Shown here one piece after another: positions 43,035 to 52,962 of a DNA stretch of 64,000 nt. Origin of the DNA: Diplonema japonicum. Lineage: Eukaryota; Euglenozoa; Diplonemea; Diplonemida; Diplonemidae. The notes below the pieces were generated by a model, which saw only the letters and a program-made list of their open reading frames with translations, was not told the origin of the DNA and searched no databases. Location of the stretch: assembly GCA_964019335.1 (NCBI GenBank), contig OZ025701.1:62001-126000 (forward strand). The letters are read 5' to 3'. Within the stretch, counting starts at the first letter, position 1. The number at the start of each line of letters is the position of its first letter. The position numbers were made by a program, and so were the translations under genes.

Positions 43035-44788
43035 CTAATATTGTTTAAAGTGTCTGATGTCGCCCCAGCTTTCGAGTGCATCATCGTGCGGCGCTGTGAG
43101 GACCTGTTGGTGTTGGTGAGGACTGGGGTGCAATACCTCTTTGATGCTCCCATCGCCGCCACAGAGGGACATAACCTGCTTTCTGTGGTCATAGTGAGGC
43201 CACTCTTCTGTTGTGGGTGATACTACATGTGATGCATCATACCTGCTGAAACGCCATCTTTAGCAATGGAGGTCCATGTCTCTTGAAGGAGGCGGGCGGA
43301 GTTGTCAGCCACGCTACACGCTCCTACGAGGGGCGATAGGCCGTGATGCATCCCAAAGAGAAGAGGCAACTCGGAACCATGCGTTGCCCCGAAGGAGACA
43401 AATGGCAGCACTCTGTCGTACCTGTAGACGTGCGCCTTCCCACCACCTTCACAGTGCGCTTCGGCCATACGGTGCGCAGGCAGCCTGAACACCCAATCTG
43501 TGGCCACAGCGTTATACATCTTATGCCCGTCGTACCCAGCAAATGTCTCCGCATACTTGCTTCGCTCGTATGCATCGCTGATTGTGATCGACCTCTCCCC
43601 GCACCCATGCTGGCGGAGCCATGTCTCGATTCTTTTCGGCACATCTTGATTGAAGTTTTCCTTTCTATGAGGCGCCATGAACAGAGTGTACTCGTGTAAG
43701 TTGGTTCCCAGCACAAGCTCGATGTCCTTCGCAGTGCCCTTTGAGATGCTCCTCAAGGGGTGCTCCACAAGCACGTTGCCGTCCATGTGCGGGACGAGGA
43801 TCATCGTTTCATCTTGCAAGAGTTCCCTGTACTCCTTGAAGTGACCACGCACCAGGCAGGACTGTGCTTTTTGCAACAGCTCATAAGGGGTGGTCGAGAG
43901 ATCTTCGACGCTGGTTCCTTCAGGGAGGAAAGAAAGGAACCTTCGGTAGATGAGGTCACTCTTCTCCTTTGAGAGCACGTTGTGCGAAGCACCAGACATG
44001 CAGATGGCTCGGCGGAACATAGGAACGCCTTCTTTCTTCCTCAGAGGCGAGGACATGATGTTGGCGACTGTCATAGCGCCTGCCGACTCTCCAAACAGTG
44101 TGACGTTGGTAGGGTCGCCGCCCAGCGATGCGATGTTTTCCTGCACCCATTCCAATGCAGCAAGCACATCGCGTAGACCTCTGTTGTTGTCCCCACCAGG
44201 GACACGTAAGTTGCCCAACACACCGAGTCTGTAGTTTAGCGTAACGAGAATCACGCCATTCTTCACTTTCGCGTCGCCATCGTAGATAGGCGGGCCGCCG
44301 CTGCCCACCAAAAATGCCCCGCCATGCACGAACACCATCACGGGTGCTTTCCCGTCAAGCTTCTGAGCGTTGCACCATACATTCAGGCACAGTGAATCCT
44401 CGCTCCCTTGGTACAGCCAGGTGTTGGGCCTCAGCTTCAGCATCGCCATCCTGAAGAAGGCTTCGAATGCAATCGCTGTCGTCGACGTGAACTTCGAGCA
44501 GCTCGCATTCACTGCTTGCGGGCAGCAGTCGGAGAATCTTAGACAGTCCTTCACCCCTTCCCACTTTGGTAACTTCCTCGGTGATTTCCACCTGTACTGC
44601 CCTGTGAATGGCTGTGCATAAGGGATGCCCTTCAGTACTAGCGTGTCGCCATTGACTTCAGCCTTCACGCTGCCGCACGGCAGGTCCACGACCTTCTTCT
44701 TCCTGGGGAGGACAAGCCGCACTAAGCACCCGAGTTCATGGAAAAAGAACCGCCACACGGTTGCAATGATCCGAATAAGAATGCTCAT
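43035..44788 (-). CDS. Type-B carboxylesterase (alpha/beta hydrolase)
   Basis: Two exons (43243-44788, 43208-43242 intron, 43035-43207) encode 572 aa. Family features: LKGIPYAQP and RWKSPR near the N-terminus, SEDSLCLNVW, PVMVFVHGGAFLVGSG (oxyanion hole), the nucleophile elbow TLFGESAGAMT with Ser at about 235, and the catalytic His in GATHGSELPLLFG. The small last exon supplies EEWPHYD, the usual end of the fold, supporting the splice join. The N-terminus is hydrophobic and basic (SILIRIIATVWRFFFHELGCLVRL), suggesting a membrane anchor rather than a cleaved signal. Ester hydrolysis is known for the family; the substrate is unknown. Confidence 0.88.
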
Positions 44789-44947
44789 CTTGAGTACCTG
44801 TGGGTGATGGGGACGATCAACAACGCTATCTTTGCAATACTGCAACTCCTTTACTCTTTGTGTTAGTCATCGATACACAGCGAGATCATAATCTCTGTCG
44901 TGCGTGATGGGCGCAATAATGGAAGTGTATGCAATTGCATGTGGACA

Positions 44948-46542
44948 CTATTCTACGCTGGTAAGGTAAGCGAAGAGAGACTCGCCAACGTAGCCGAGGA
45001 GCAGTCTGTCCGCTTCGTAGATGGATTTAATGGTTCTGATGTTTCCAGCTATGGTCTCAGTGTCAACACCGTAATGGTAAACCTGTTCCGCAACGTTGGC
45101 AGAAGCGTCGAAGGATCGCCGCTGTCTGTTCGTGAGGCCCTGGTTCCCGACTATGTCATACACGACCTGTGTGGCTAAGCACTCAGCACTCTAGCATACC
45201 TGAGAGTCCTCGTCTTCGTTCTCTATCTTCCCCACGAAGTCGTACACCATCTGATCCATCCCGCACACTGTCGTTTGAGGCAAGTAATGCGCTGTCTGGT
45301 ATGTGATGTCTACCGTTCCCTTACGCTGCTTCAGCTTCTCGAGCATCAGAACGTATTGCCTGAAATTCACCCCTTCCAGCTTCTGCCTCCTGGCATTAAC
45401 CCCCATTAAGAGACGCACCCACGTACGACACTCTGCAGGCGAGCGTCTTTTGTGGCAGTCATAGATTCGGTCGTGGAACGTCGCCAACACGCGGGTGAAG
45501 GGGTCTCGTACGTAGGTAAACTACGGTGATGTTGTATTCCGATCAAGATGCATACCTTGAAGTACCCGCCTGCGTTGAGGGCAGTCTGGATCTGTGTGTC
45601 TTTCATGTACCTGCCTGACTCGATCCTGGGGCCGTTGAGCTCTCCTGAAGAGTCATTAGACTTTAGGTCGGTGTTCCAAGCGTTCGCAGCCTTCAGCATC
45701 CATGACTTGTTGATGGTGTACCCTGCCTTGGGTATGCCGCAATACATGATCTTCAGGTCGTGATCGAAGACCAGCTGCTGGATGATGCCGCGCTTGCGCA
45801 TGCTGCCGACCTGGTTCAAGCTCAGGTCGTTTCTGAACCATCCCCCATCCATCCCAACCACTGTGGCGATGTGTGCGTCTACTGAGAGCGTGCTGTACAG
45901 CACTCCTCTGGGCTCCTTCTTCATGCTTCCCGCGCATGCAGGGACTGTTGTGTTCGGGATCGCTGACCCCTTCTGCCCTTTCAGCGACCTCATGAATATA
46001 TGCATCCCCTCGGTGTTCGCCCATGACTGACAGATCGTCATGCTCAGCTGCTCGTTGGTGGCGTCTGGGTAGTCTTCCGAAGGGTCGATCGCGAGTTCCC
46101 TTTCGGGGCTCCCTTCCGGCTGCAGTAGCAAGTACGCTTCCCTCCGGATAAGCTTCCAGTGGTAGGGCTTCATTCCTCTAGGTGGGGGTAACTGGCTGCC
46201 TCCGATGGCATTCTGTTTGGTTGAGATGTGTGAGCAAAAAGAACGAAATACCAGATTTGTGAAGCCGTTGGTTCGCAGCACGGTGAAGTAGTCTTCCAAG
46301 CCTATTTGCAGCAGCATGTCTTGCACCTCGCCGAGGGACTCAGGGGTGTTTAACCACATGACAGACTTTTGCTGTGACAGGGGCTGCACCGCGGTCTGGT
46401 AGCCCGCGAACACACCGTCTCCCAGAACTCCTTGCGCCACAACTATAACACACAGAAACAGGAACACAACGCAGAACTTCCCCCACCTCCCTTGGAGTAT
46501 CGTCTCCCGGTACTCAACAGGGGTGTGCGTTCTGCTGCGCAT
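44948..46542 (-). CDS. SAM-domain sulfotransferase, type II membrane protein (Golgi-like)
   Basis: Four exons (46252-46542, 45556-46212, 45200-45520, 44948-45166) give 495 aa; introns are 39, 35 and 33 nt. A short cytosolic basic N-terminus leads to one membrane helix (CVVFLFLCVIVVAQGVLG), a type II topology. A SAM-like domain follows (LGEVQDMLLQIGLEDYFTVLRTNGF..., completed across the 39-nt intron), then a sulfotransferase domain with the 5'-phosphosulfate-binding loop MYCGIPKAGYT and the 3'-phosphate motif YVRDPFTRVLATF, formed across an intron. This matches carbohydrate sulfotransferases (HNK/chondroitin type) using PAPS. The late part (DVVYDIVGNQGLT) contains no recognised motif. A SAM domain joined to a sulfotransferase is unusual. 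Confidence 0.82.
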
Positions 46543-47160
46543 GTTGTCTCCTGCCCACCTGAATTGCAGAATTTAGAAAACAGCTAAACATCGACAAATA
46601 AGAAAACGAAACAAGGAAGGGTTTTTATATATATATATATTGTTGCGCATAAGAATGGTTTTATCATGTCGCACCTTAAAGCAGTTCGAGACAAACGAAA
46701 GAAAATGGGGGTAAAGAGAGGAATAAACAAAGGAACGCACAATACGCGAAGAGTTTGGCCATTTTGCGAATAAGGTCTGTGTATAACCTCAGGATCTTCT
46801 TTCTTTTTCGGAGGAAAGATGCAAGCAATAAATGCCACTTTTCTTCAGCAGTGCAGGTTCGGAGGTCTTTCATTAAAACACGGGGAACAGAAGAAAACGC
46901 ACCACTTCCTCCACCCGTGTGCCATTGTTAGCAGTACCGTGGCTTCAAGCAGAAAGCTAAGCTGGCCTTATCGTATCCACCACAGCTCTGTGACATAACT
47001 CACGCAAGTCCAATAAGTAAAAAAAGGAAACGTAAAGGGTTGTTTCTAAATACGATGAGCAATAAACACAATTCGTGTAATAATCTTCCTATAAATCGAA
47101 ACACTTCAACAGTACCCACCATTATCTGAAAAAGTAACGTTGACGAAAGAATGCAGCAGC
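46543..47160. other. Intergenic spacer
   Basis: AT-rich with an ATATATATATAT stretch near 46627. It separates the sulfotransferase gene's leader from the 3' end of GH5 copy A. The predicted frames have no conserved motif. Confidence 0.5.
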
Positions 47161-48704
47161 TCAGTGCTGCTTTGCGATTGAGATGGTGACGATCTGTCCC
47201 TGGGTGGCGGTTGCCTGGGGCCTGAAGTGGAGGAGGTTGTTGCCGACCTTCTGTACCTGAAGGGAGTTGGGGGGCTGGACTGTGACGGAGGGACCAGCTG
47301 CCCCCGGGTACCTCTCCGGGTAGTAGAAGACCTCGGTGGGGAGGGAGATCCTTGTGTCGATCTTGAAAGTGAGGCTGTAGTCCCCTGTGGTGATGTTGAA
47401 GTTCGAGGTGACGAACCTCCCTGCCACTGCGGGGGCGTAGGTGCGAGCAAGGGTCTCGAGGTTCGCGGAGGGGCTCCCCGTGTCAGGGATGACGCCACCG
47501 TACCCAGTCTTGCAGGCCCCGAAGGCGGCGTACTGCGACGAGCTGTTCAGGGTCGCCGGGGTCTCCTTGCAGAAGTCCTTCCATTCCCACCCTCCCCACG
47601 ACAGCCCGAGGCTCTCCGCGTTGGTGAGGGCCCCGCCCCCGTTCCTCCAGGCGAACGTCTCCGTCAGGAACATCGCTGTCTTCAAGTTCACCGCATCCTT
47701 CTTCCGCGTCTCGAAGTACTTCATGTTGTCGGCGGTGTTCTGCGGGGGTGTGTAGTAGTGGAAGGCGTTCACGCTGCGGTTCGCAAAAGCATCTCCTCCT
47801 GGGGCGTGCTTGAACCCCCAAGGGAGGTTGTCCACGATTGGGCCGCCCGTGCGGTCCCAGGTCGCCCCCGCGAAGAAGACGAGCCCCTCGGTGTCCACAG
47901 AGCGGATGTACCCGTTCAAAACGTCGTACGCAGGCTGCAGCCTCTCCTCGTCCGCGACGCCCGGGGTCAAGAGCTCCGGGTCCACGAACGGGTTCCCGAC
48001 GTAGGGCTCGTTGATGAGCTCGTAACCGAGGAGGTTAGGGGATCCCTTGTAGGTCTCTGCCACTTCCCTCCAGAACTTCCCCCATGCGTCCACAGTCTCC
48101 AGGTGGGTGTACAGGTGCTCGAACGCCGCCCCGCACGCCTCCGTCCCGTACAGGCTGGGCCACGCGTGCTTCGCGCAATCCTGTCTCGTCGGGAGCTTCG
48201 TCGAGGGGTCGTTGTGGTAGGGAAGCGGCCCCACAGGGACCGGGAACGGGACCTCTTGGATATCCGGCGTTGCCCAGAAGGGGATCCCCTCCCCGCAGTA
48301 ACGCTCGCTCAACACGTCCTGGTGCATGTCCGCCAACGTGTAGATCCCGTAGGTCGCCGCTTCCTCGCTGATCTCACGGATCGTGTCGAAGTAGGTGCGG
48401 TTGTACTGGCCCCTCGCGGGCTCCGCTCCAGCCCACATCACCCCGAGGCGGATCCAGTTCACTCCGGAAGCCTTCATCATCTCGAAGTCCTCCTTCACCA
48501 CAGAGGTCTTCGGGTCGTACGCCCCACGAGAAGGGACGTAAGGAGGCCCCTTCACCACAGTGTTCACCCCGTGGAAGAAGCGCTCCCTCCCCTCCGCATC
48601 CACCAGCACCCTGTACCCCTCCTCCGTCATCTTCGTCGAGATCTTGCTCAGGAGGGCTCCCTCGCTGAGAGCCACGAAAATGGACGCTCCCACAAGGAGC
48701 GACA
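47157..48704. repeat. Repeat unit A: 1548-bp segment identical to 52959-54506
   Basis: From CAGCTCAGTG at 47157 to GACA at 48704 this segment matches 52959-54506 at a constant offset of 5802 bp. Translations in all frames on both strands are the same, so I see no substitutions. Similarity ends almost exactly at the coding limits of the two GH5 genes; the first five codons and both flanks are different. Confidence 0.85.
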
Positions 48705-48717
48705 CTGAAGTCTTCAT
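47161..48717 (-). CDS. Secreted GH5 endoglycoceramidase-like glycosidase, copy A
   Basis: 518 aa, intronless. Signal peptide at residues 1-20 (MKTSVSLLVGASIFVALSEG). GH5 (TIM barrel) motifs: RERFFHGVNTVVKGPPY, VNWIRLGVMWAGAEP, TLADMHQDVLSE, LLGYELINEPYVG with acid/base Glu at about 237, and FLTETFAWRNGG with nucleophile Glu at about 353. The spacing and VKGPPY/GVMWxGxEP motifs match endoglycoceramidases, which cleave glycosphingolipids. A C-terminal beta domain ends IVTISIAKQH. It differs from copy B only in the first few residues. ATG 48717 lies after AAGGAG|GG. Likely secreted hydrolase, perhaps digestive; sterol or bacterial glycans are alternatives. Confidence 0.85.
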   Translation of the reverse strand: MKTSVSLLVGASIFVALSEGALLSKISTKMTEEGYRVLVDAEGRERFFHGVNTVVKGPPYVPSRGAYDPKTSVVKEDFEMMKASGVNWIRLGVMWAGAEPARGQYNRTYFDTIREISEEAATYGIYTLADMHQDVLSERYCGEGIPFWATPDIQEVPFPVPVGPLPYHNDPSTKLPTRQDCAKHAWPSLYGTEACGAAFEHLYTHLETVDAWGKFWREVAETYKGSPNLLGYELINEPYVGNPFVDPELLTPGVADEERLQPAYDVLNGYIRSVDTEGLVFFAGATWDRTGGPIVDNLPWGFKHAPGGDAFANRSVNAFHYYTPPQNTADNMKYFETRKKDAVNLKTAMFLTETFAWRNGGGALTNAESLGLSWGGWEWKDFCKETPATLNSSSQYAAFGACKTGYGGVIPDTGSPSANLETLARTYAPAVAGRFVTSNFNITTGDYSLTFKIDTRISLPTEVFYYPERYPGAAGPSVTVQPPNSLQVQKVGNNLLHFRPQATATQGQIVTISIAKQH

Positions 48718-49132
48718 GTTTTGATTTTTGTTATCCCTCCTTAGTATGGATTGAAAGAAGGCGAAGTTCATGAGAAATAAAAGAAAAGAAGAAAGCTACC
48801 GTCGGTTGTGAAACCTGACTCGAGATTGACTTTCGATCATAGTCGGCGTTCGATGGAATTAAAACCTGGTCGCGATACATCAAGCACCCATATTTCCGGT
48901 AAATAAATAAGACTCTGTTTCAAATTTTCTTTTTTTCAAAATCCCTTTGTTGGCGATCTGAGCCCATTCCAACCTCTAAAACCCAAAATAAGGCTATAAA
49001 TGCAGTTTTGTCGTTCAGAGATTGTTTCGGCGTAGCAAAGTAACAAACCCCCAAAGAACCTGCTTCTCGTGTGCTGCAGCACAGTCTTCGTGTACTCGTT
49101 CATTATCGTTAATATCCCTCTAGTAGTACTGC
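48718..49132. other. Intergenic spacer upstream of GH5 copy A
   Basis: About 400 bp with no gene recognised. It shows no similarity to the DNA upstream of copy B. Its right end grades into the pseudogene of the secreted-protein family. Confidence 0.5.
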
Positions 49133-49311
49133 CACGCAGTCCATGTGCATCTCGTGTGGACAGAAGGAACCTGTCCCCACCTCGCCCGATCATCGTGGGG
49201 AGGAACTTCGAGTCATGCTTGTCGATGAAGCCACCTGTAACTGTCGTACGAGCCTAAAGTCCCGCTCATAGCCCCTAGTGCCATCACTGCGAACATCTTT
49301 CCGTGGGTCAT
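49133..49311 (-). pseudogene. Truncated copy of the secreted Cys-rich protein gene
   Basis: The ATG at 49311 starts MTHGKMFAVMALGAMSGT, matching the signal-peptide start of the gene at 49697-50620, but then stops after about 33 codons. Further on, blocks matching later parts of that gene (GGACAGAAGGAACCTGTCCC and GATCATCGTGGGG on the plus strand) appear out of frame, so the copy has internal deletions and frameshifts. Similarity continues upstream across the leader to about 49440, including a CAA repeat expanded in this copy. It therefore arose by duplication of the gene with its 5' region. Confidence 0.75.
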
Positions 49312-49696
49312 GTTGTTGTTGTTGTTGTTGTTGTAGTTGTTGCGTGTGTGAAAACTGTGGTTGTTGTATTAACCGATGTTTCGTTAGGACAAACTTAATA
49401 TAAAGAGTCACTTCGAATGTCGAGAAATAGAGAGGGAGTAAGCAAAAGGGGAACAAAATGAGAAGTGGGGGAAGAATGCACCCCAACGGACGACGAGCAG
49501 GGAGAGGGCCCGATCATTTTAATCTTTTTAGAAAGTGTCTTTCGCTGAGTCATGCTGAACGGAGAGAGCTCACTCCAGCTTCCGTAACACAGCTGACATA
49601 GATGTATGTAGTGATAGGAAAGAGAGGAAAAAATAGGAAAGAAAGTGGTTTCAGAAGAATGATGAAATAGATGAGGCTTGGCTGCCTTGACCCTGC

Positions 49697-50620
49697 TCAT
49701 GGGATAGTCTTGATGGCAGGGATGAACCTGACTTCAGAAGGGTCATGGGGGCACACACGGCACCTGTCCTGCACGTTCCAAGGACCGTGAGGTTTGCTGG
49801 GCTTGGGGCACATGTGCCTCTGGCACTCACCGTCCCTCCAAGCACACTCACCAGGAAGAGTGTTCCAGCAAGAGTCCTCATCGCCGTAGGAAGCGCAGTT
49901 CGCGGTGGCAGGTGAATAAGCGAAGAACGTGAACTCCATAAGTTCAGGTGCCTTGACCACATCGGTCGTACCCTCCGCTGCGAGCTTGTGGTAGATAACA
50001 AGGTTGTGAAGGTGGCTGTCCACGTTCACGTCCAAGTCCATCACCGTCCCACAGCGGTAGGGGGTGAACCCGTCAGCAAGGAGGATCGAGTGTATGTTCC
50101 CACCGTCCTCGAACGGGCAGGGGGGGCAGCTGTACACCATCACGAAGTGGTCGCACATCTTCCCCGCACCACCAAACCCGGTCACACAGTCCATGTGCAT
50201 CTCGTAGTTTTCCTTCGTGCGGACAGAAGGAACCTGTCCCCACCTCCCGATCATCGTGGGGGGGAAGTTAAGGAACCTCGAGTCGTCCATGTCGGTGAAA
50301 CCCTTCATCCCGTTGATGATGCGTGTTGCCTTGGTCCCGCTGCTGGGGGCACTGGGGTCGGGGTTGATCTCGTGCCCCACTCCGAAACCTGCATTCGGAT
50401 TGGACACGACGCAGTCGTCTGCGCTGCTGACACCGCTGCTCCCGCCACACGGGATCCTGCAGCTCTGACCGTCGCCTCGCACGCAACGCCCGTTCACCTT
50501 CTTTGCACCAAGGCAAGTGAAGCTGTCGCACGAGCCTTCTTGAGTCCCGCTCATCCCGTTCCCAGCTGCACTCCCTGCAAAGGCAAGTGCCATCACTGCG
50601 AGCATCTTTCCGTGGGTCAT
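49697..50620 (-). CDS. Secreted cysteine-rich protein, unknown function
   Basis: 307 aa, intronless, beginning with a signal peptide (MTHGKMLAVMALAFAGSAAG). It has over 20 Cys, including CDSFTCLGAKKVNGRC, CGGSSG, SCPPCPF, a CASYGDEDSCWN/CAWRDGEC pair and a C-terminal CRVCPHDP. The middle (RIINGMKGFTDMDDSRFLNFPP to VDSHLHNLVIYHKLA) looks like a beta-rich globular domain with conserved H and D. I do not recognise the family. Position between two GH5 genes suggests a secreted hydrolase or a binding protein. ATG 50620 is preceded by a CAA/ACAA-rich leader shared with the adjacent pseudogene. Confidence 0.7.
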   Translation of the reverse strand: MTHGKMLAVMALAFAGSAAGNGMSGTQEGSCDSFTCLGAKKVNGRCVRGDGQSCRIPCGGSSGVSSADDCVVSNPNAGFGVGHEINPDPSAPSSGTKATRIINGMKGFTDMDDSRFLNFPPTMIGRWGQVPSVRTKENYEMHMDCVTGFGGAGKMCDHFVMVYSCPPCPFEDGGNIHSILLADGFTPYRCGTVMDLDVNVDSHLHNLVIYHKLAAEGTTDVVKAPELMEFTFFAYSPATANCASYGDEDSCWNTLPGECAWRDGECQRHMCPKPSKPHGPWNVQDRCRVCPHDPSEVRFIPAIKTIP

Positions 50621-51863
50621 GTTGTTGTGAGTGTAGTTGTAGTTGTTGCGTGTGTGAAAACTGTGGTTGTTGTATTAACCTATGTTTCGTTGGGGCTAAT
50701 CTAATATAAAGAGTCGCTTCGAATGTCGAGAAATAGAGAGGGAGTAATCAAAAGGGGGACGAATGCACCCGGACTGCGGGCAGGAAGAGCCTGAAATTGA
50801 TTTTTTAGAATCTTTTACATAGAATAGGATTATTTAGCTGTTTTCCCCCTTATTTGGGCGGGTTTTGAGGCACACAGAGTTGATGAGAACTGAAGGCACG
50901 CACACAAACGATGAAACACAACCTCTTAACCTGAGAACGTACTTTCGATGAAAGTCGGACGACTCGACTCTCCCTCAACTTGGCAGGGATCGAAGAGAAT
51001 ACCGCGTCCACAGCCACAACCACAAGCTGTACAGTCGCGACAAAGCCCGCCATGTAGAACAGGGAGAACAGCCTTCTGAGCTTTGTTAAAAAGAAGCATT
51101 GGAATCCACGTGTACATACTTTTTCCTTTTACTTAAACCAGAGAACTCAGTTTGGGTTACTGGCCTGAACAGGTTGAAAGAAGAACCTGCGGCCTTGTCC
51201 GAACGGGGGAAAAAAAAAACGGAGGTTGCTGGGGGACACACATCGACTGAAAATGAATACTGGTAGAAATGGGAAAAAAAAGAAATGCGACCGACACAAA
51301 AGGGAGAAGTAGAAACCCCTCCCTCACCTGTGTGCTCTTGTCCTTCGTCCTTCCAGAGCAGGTGATCAGACAAACTCTAGCACATGGCTCCATCAGTTCT
51401 TATTCAACCCCGCTCCTGTTTGCGTCTGGTACGCCTCTCTCGTACTTCATCTTCTCGTCTTTTGGAACCTGGGTGTAGTTACGAGGGTAATATAACAAAA
51501 TAGCATAGATACTCACGCATGAACCAACAGTGTTTTTCTCTTAAGGGTCCAAGCCAGCCAGTGGATGAAAGTTTTGCTCGCTTGCAAAACAAGCTCATTA
51601 TCATCTTCAACCAGCACACTATCATAACAACTGGCTGACCTGCTTGGATTCCCTCGTTTGACTTAGTTTTAAAAAAAAAAGAAGACTTGTGCACGGTTGA
51701 AGAACAAAAGAAACCAGATACAAAAAAAACGGGGGGGTTTTTTTTAAAGTCTCTATCTGATGCCCGATATTCTGCAAGAAGCAAACAAAGTAATTTCAGC
51801 AGAAGGCAACGACCTGACAAAGAAGGGGGAGGTGGGGGGGACAGAGACACGAAAAATTAGGGT
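50621..51863. other. Intergenic spacer
   Basis: The first ~130 bp are the leader shared with the pseudogene at 49311-49440. The rest contains no recognised gene; frames are short and without codon structure. The right end abuts a short TIR element. Confidence 0.5.
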
Positions 51864-52335
51864 TCCGGATCCGCTAAGTGACCCGCTAAGAGTCAGGCCT
51901 GACCTCGTCTGAACTGGGAACAAAAGCATCGGCATTCCCCGCCAGTTGCTTGCGTTGTCCCTCTTGCGGGGCCCTGGATTTCGACAACTGCACCACGACT
52001 TCCGAGGAAACCAGGTTTCACGAAACTCGGGTGCTTCACCCTGCAGTTCTACTTTCTTCAGAAACGACTACGGTGGTGCAGACGGCGAAGGACGAAGTAC
52101 GCACTACTCGCAGGTGCGGAAGTCTCAGCTCGAAGTGCATCCTTGGCGACTGAAGATTCTGTGGAAAGAAACAGCAGAAGCCACAGTACTCCACACTATG
52201 TTGGATGCGTGAGCGGAGATGGCCCCCGAAAATATATTCCACATGGCGCACATTCCGGCCCTAGAAAAAAAGCAATTGGAAATTTCTTTAGCCCGGCAGG
52301 TTGTTTTTTCTGATAGGTCACTTAGCGGATCCGGA
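51864..52335. mobile_element. 472-bp MITE-like element with 20-bp perfect terminal inverted repeats
   Basis: TCCGGATCCGCTAAGTGACC at 51864-51883 is the exact reverse complement of 52316-52335. The left end also repeats CCGCTAAG a few bases inside. No clear target-site duplication was found. Inside lies a plus-strand frame (51950-52153, no ATG) with RCPSCGALDFDNC, a possible zinc-ribbon stub. Size and structure suggest a non-autonomous DNA transposon. Confidence 0.7.
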
Positions 52336-52962
52336 GCGTAGACATATAAAGGTTCGCGCCTTCGCACTCAACAGCCAGCCTGGCGGCAAAAAGAAAAGGA
52401 AAATAAAAGAAGATAAAGGCACCTATTAGTCACTACGCACGTCTGGCGTACGTGTATCGCCTAAAAGGAATGCATAAACAAAATGAAGGAAACAATGATT
52501 TCAAAACAAAGGGAATAGTGAACCCATTTCGGGCTATCCCTGCTGCCTCGAAACGTGGTGCTACTTCGCAGAGGACACAAGCGAGCATGAAGGCTGATGG
52601 CGCAGTTCTATCTCGCCACTGCGCCGCATTGTGCGAACTTACTCTCACTTAGATCCAGTGGTGGCAGTGTTTACTCGCTCAAAACGAATTACCGCGTATT
52701 AACAAAAGAAGCCAAGGCTGGCGGTTAGCTGAAGACATTAATCCTTCCGCTAGTCTAGAAGTCAGAATCAGACTTCAAAAAAGTATCTGAAACAAAAAAT
52801 TGAAAAGAGAAGCAGGGAGGGGAGGGGGTTCGCCACACTATTGGAAGAGAGAAAGAAACGTTTACAAATGTTTAGCACAAGACACACACGCATGTACATG
52901 CACACCGACACGCGGAGTGAGGAAATTTCGTTTTCTCACAGCATGAAGAAAAGCTATTCAGC
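52336..52962. other. Intergenic spacer
   Basis: No gene recognised between the MITE-like element and GH5 copy B. Sequence is mixed and not homopolymer-rich compared with the 22-25 kb desert. Confidence 0.45.

Noticed and set aside
47227-48708. 493-aa plus-strand ORF opposite GH5 copy A (and its twin at 53029-54510)
   Set aside because: It is the antisense shadow of a GC-rich coding gene, has no recognisable domain and is repeated only because the GH5 sequence is duplicated.
51479-51850. 123-aa minus-strand ORF upstream of the short TIR element
   Set aside because: Composition and length fit chance; no motif, no clear acceptor and no supporting neighbour.
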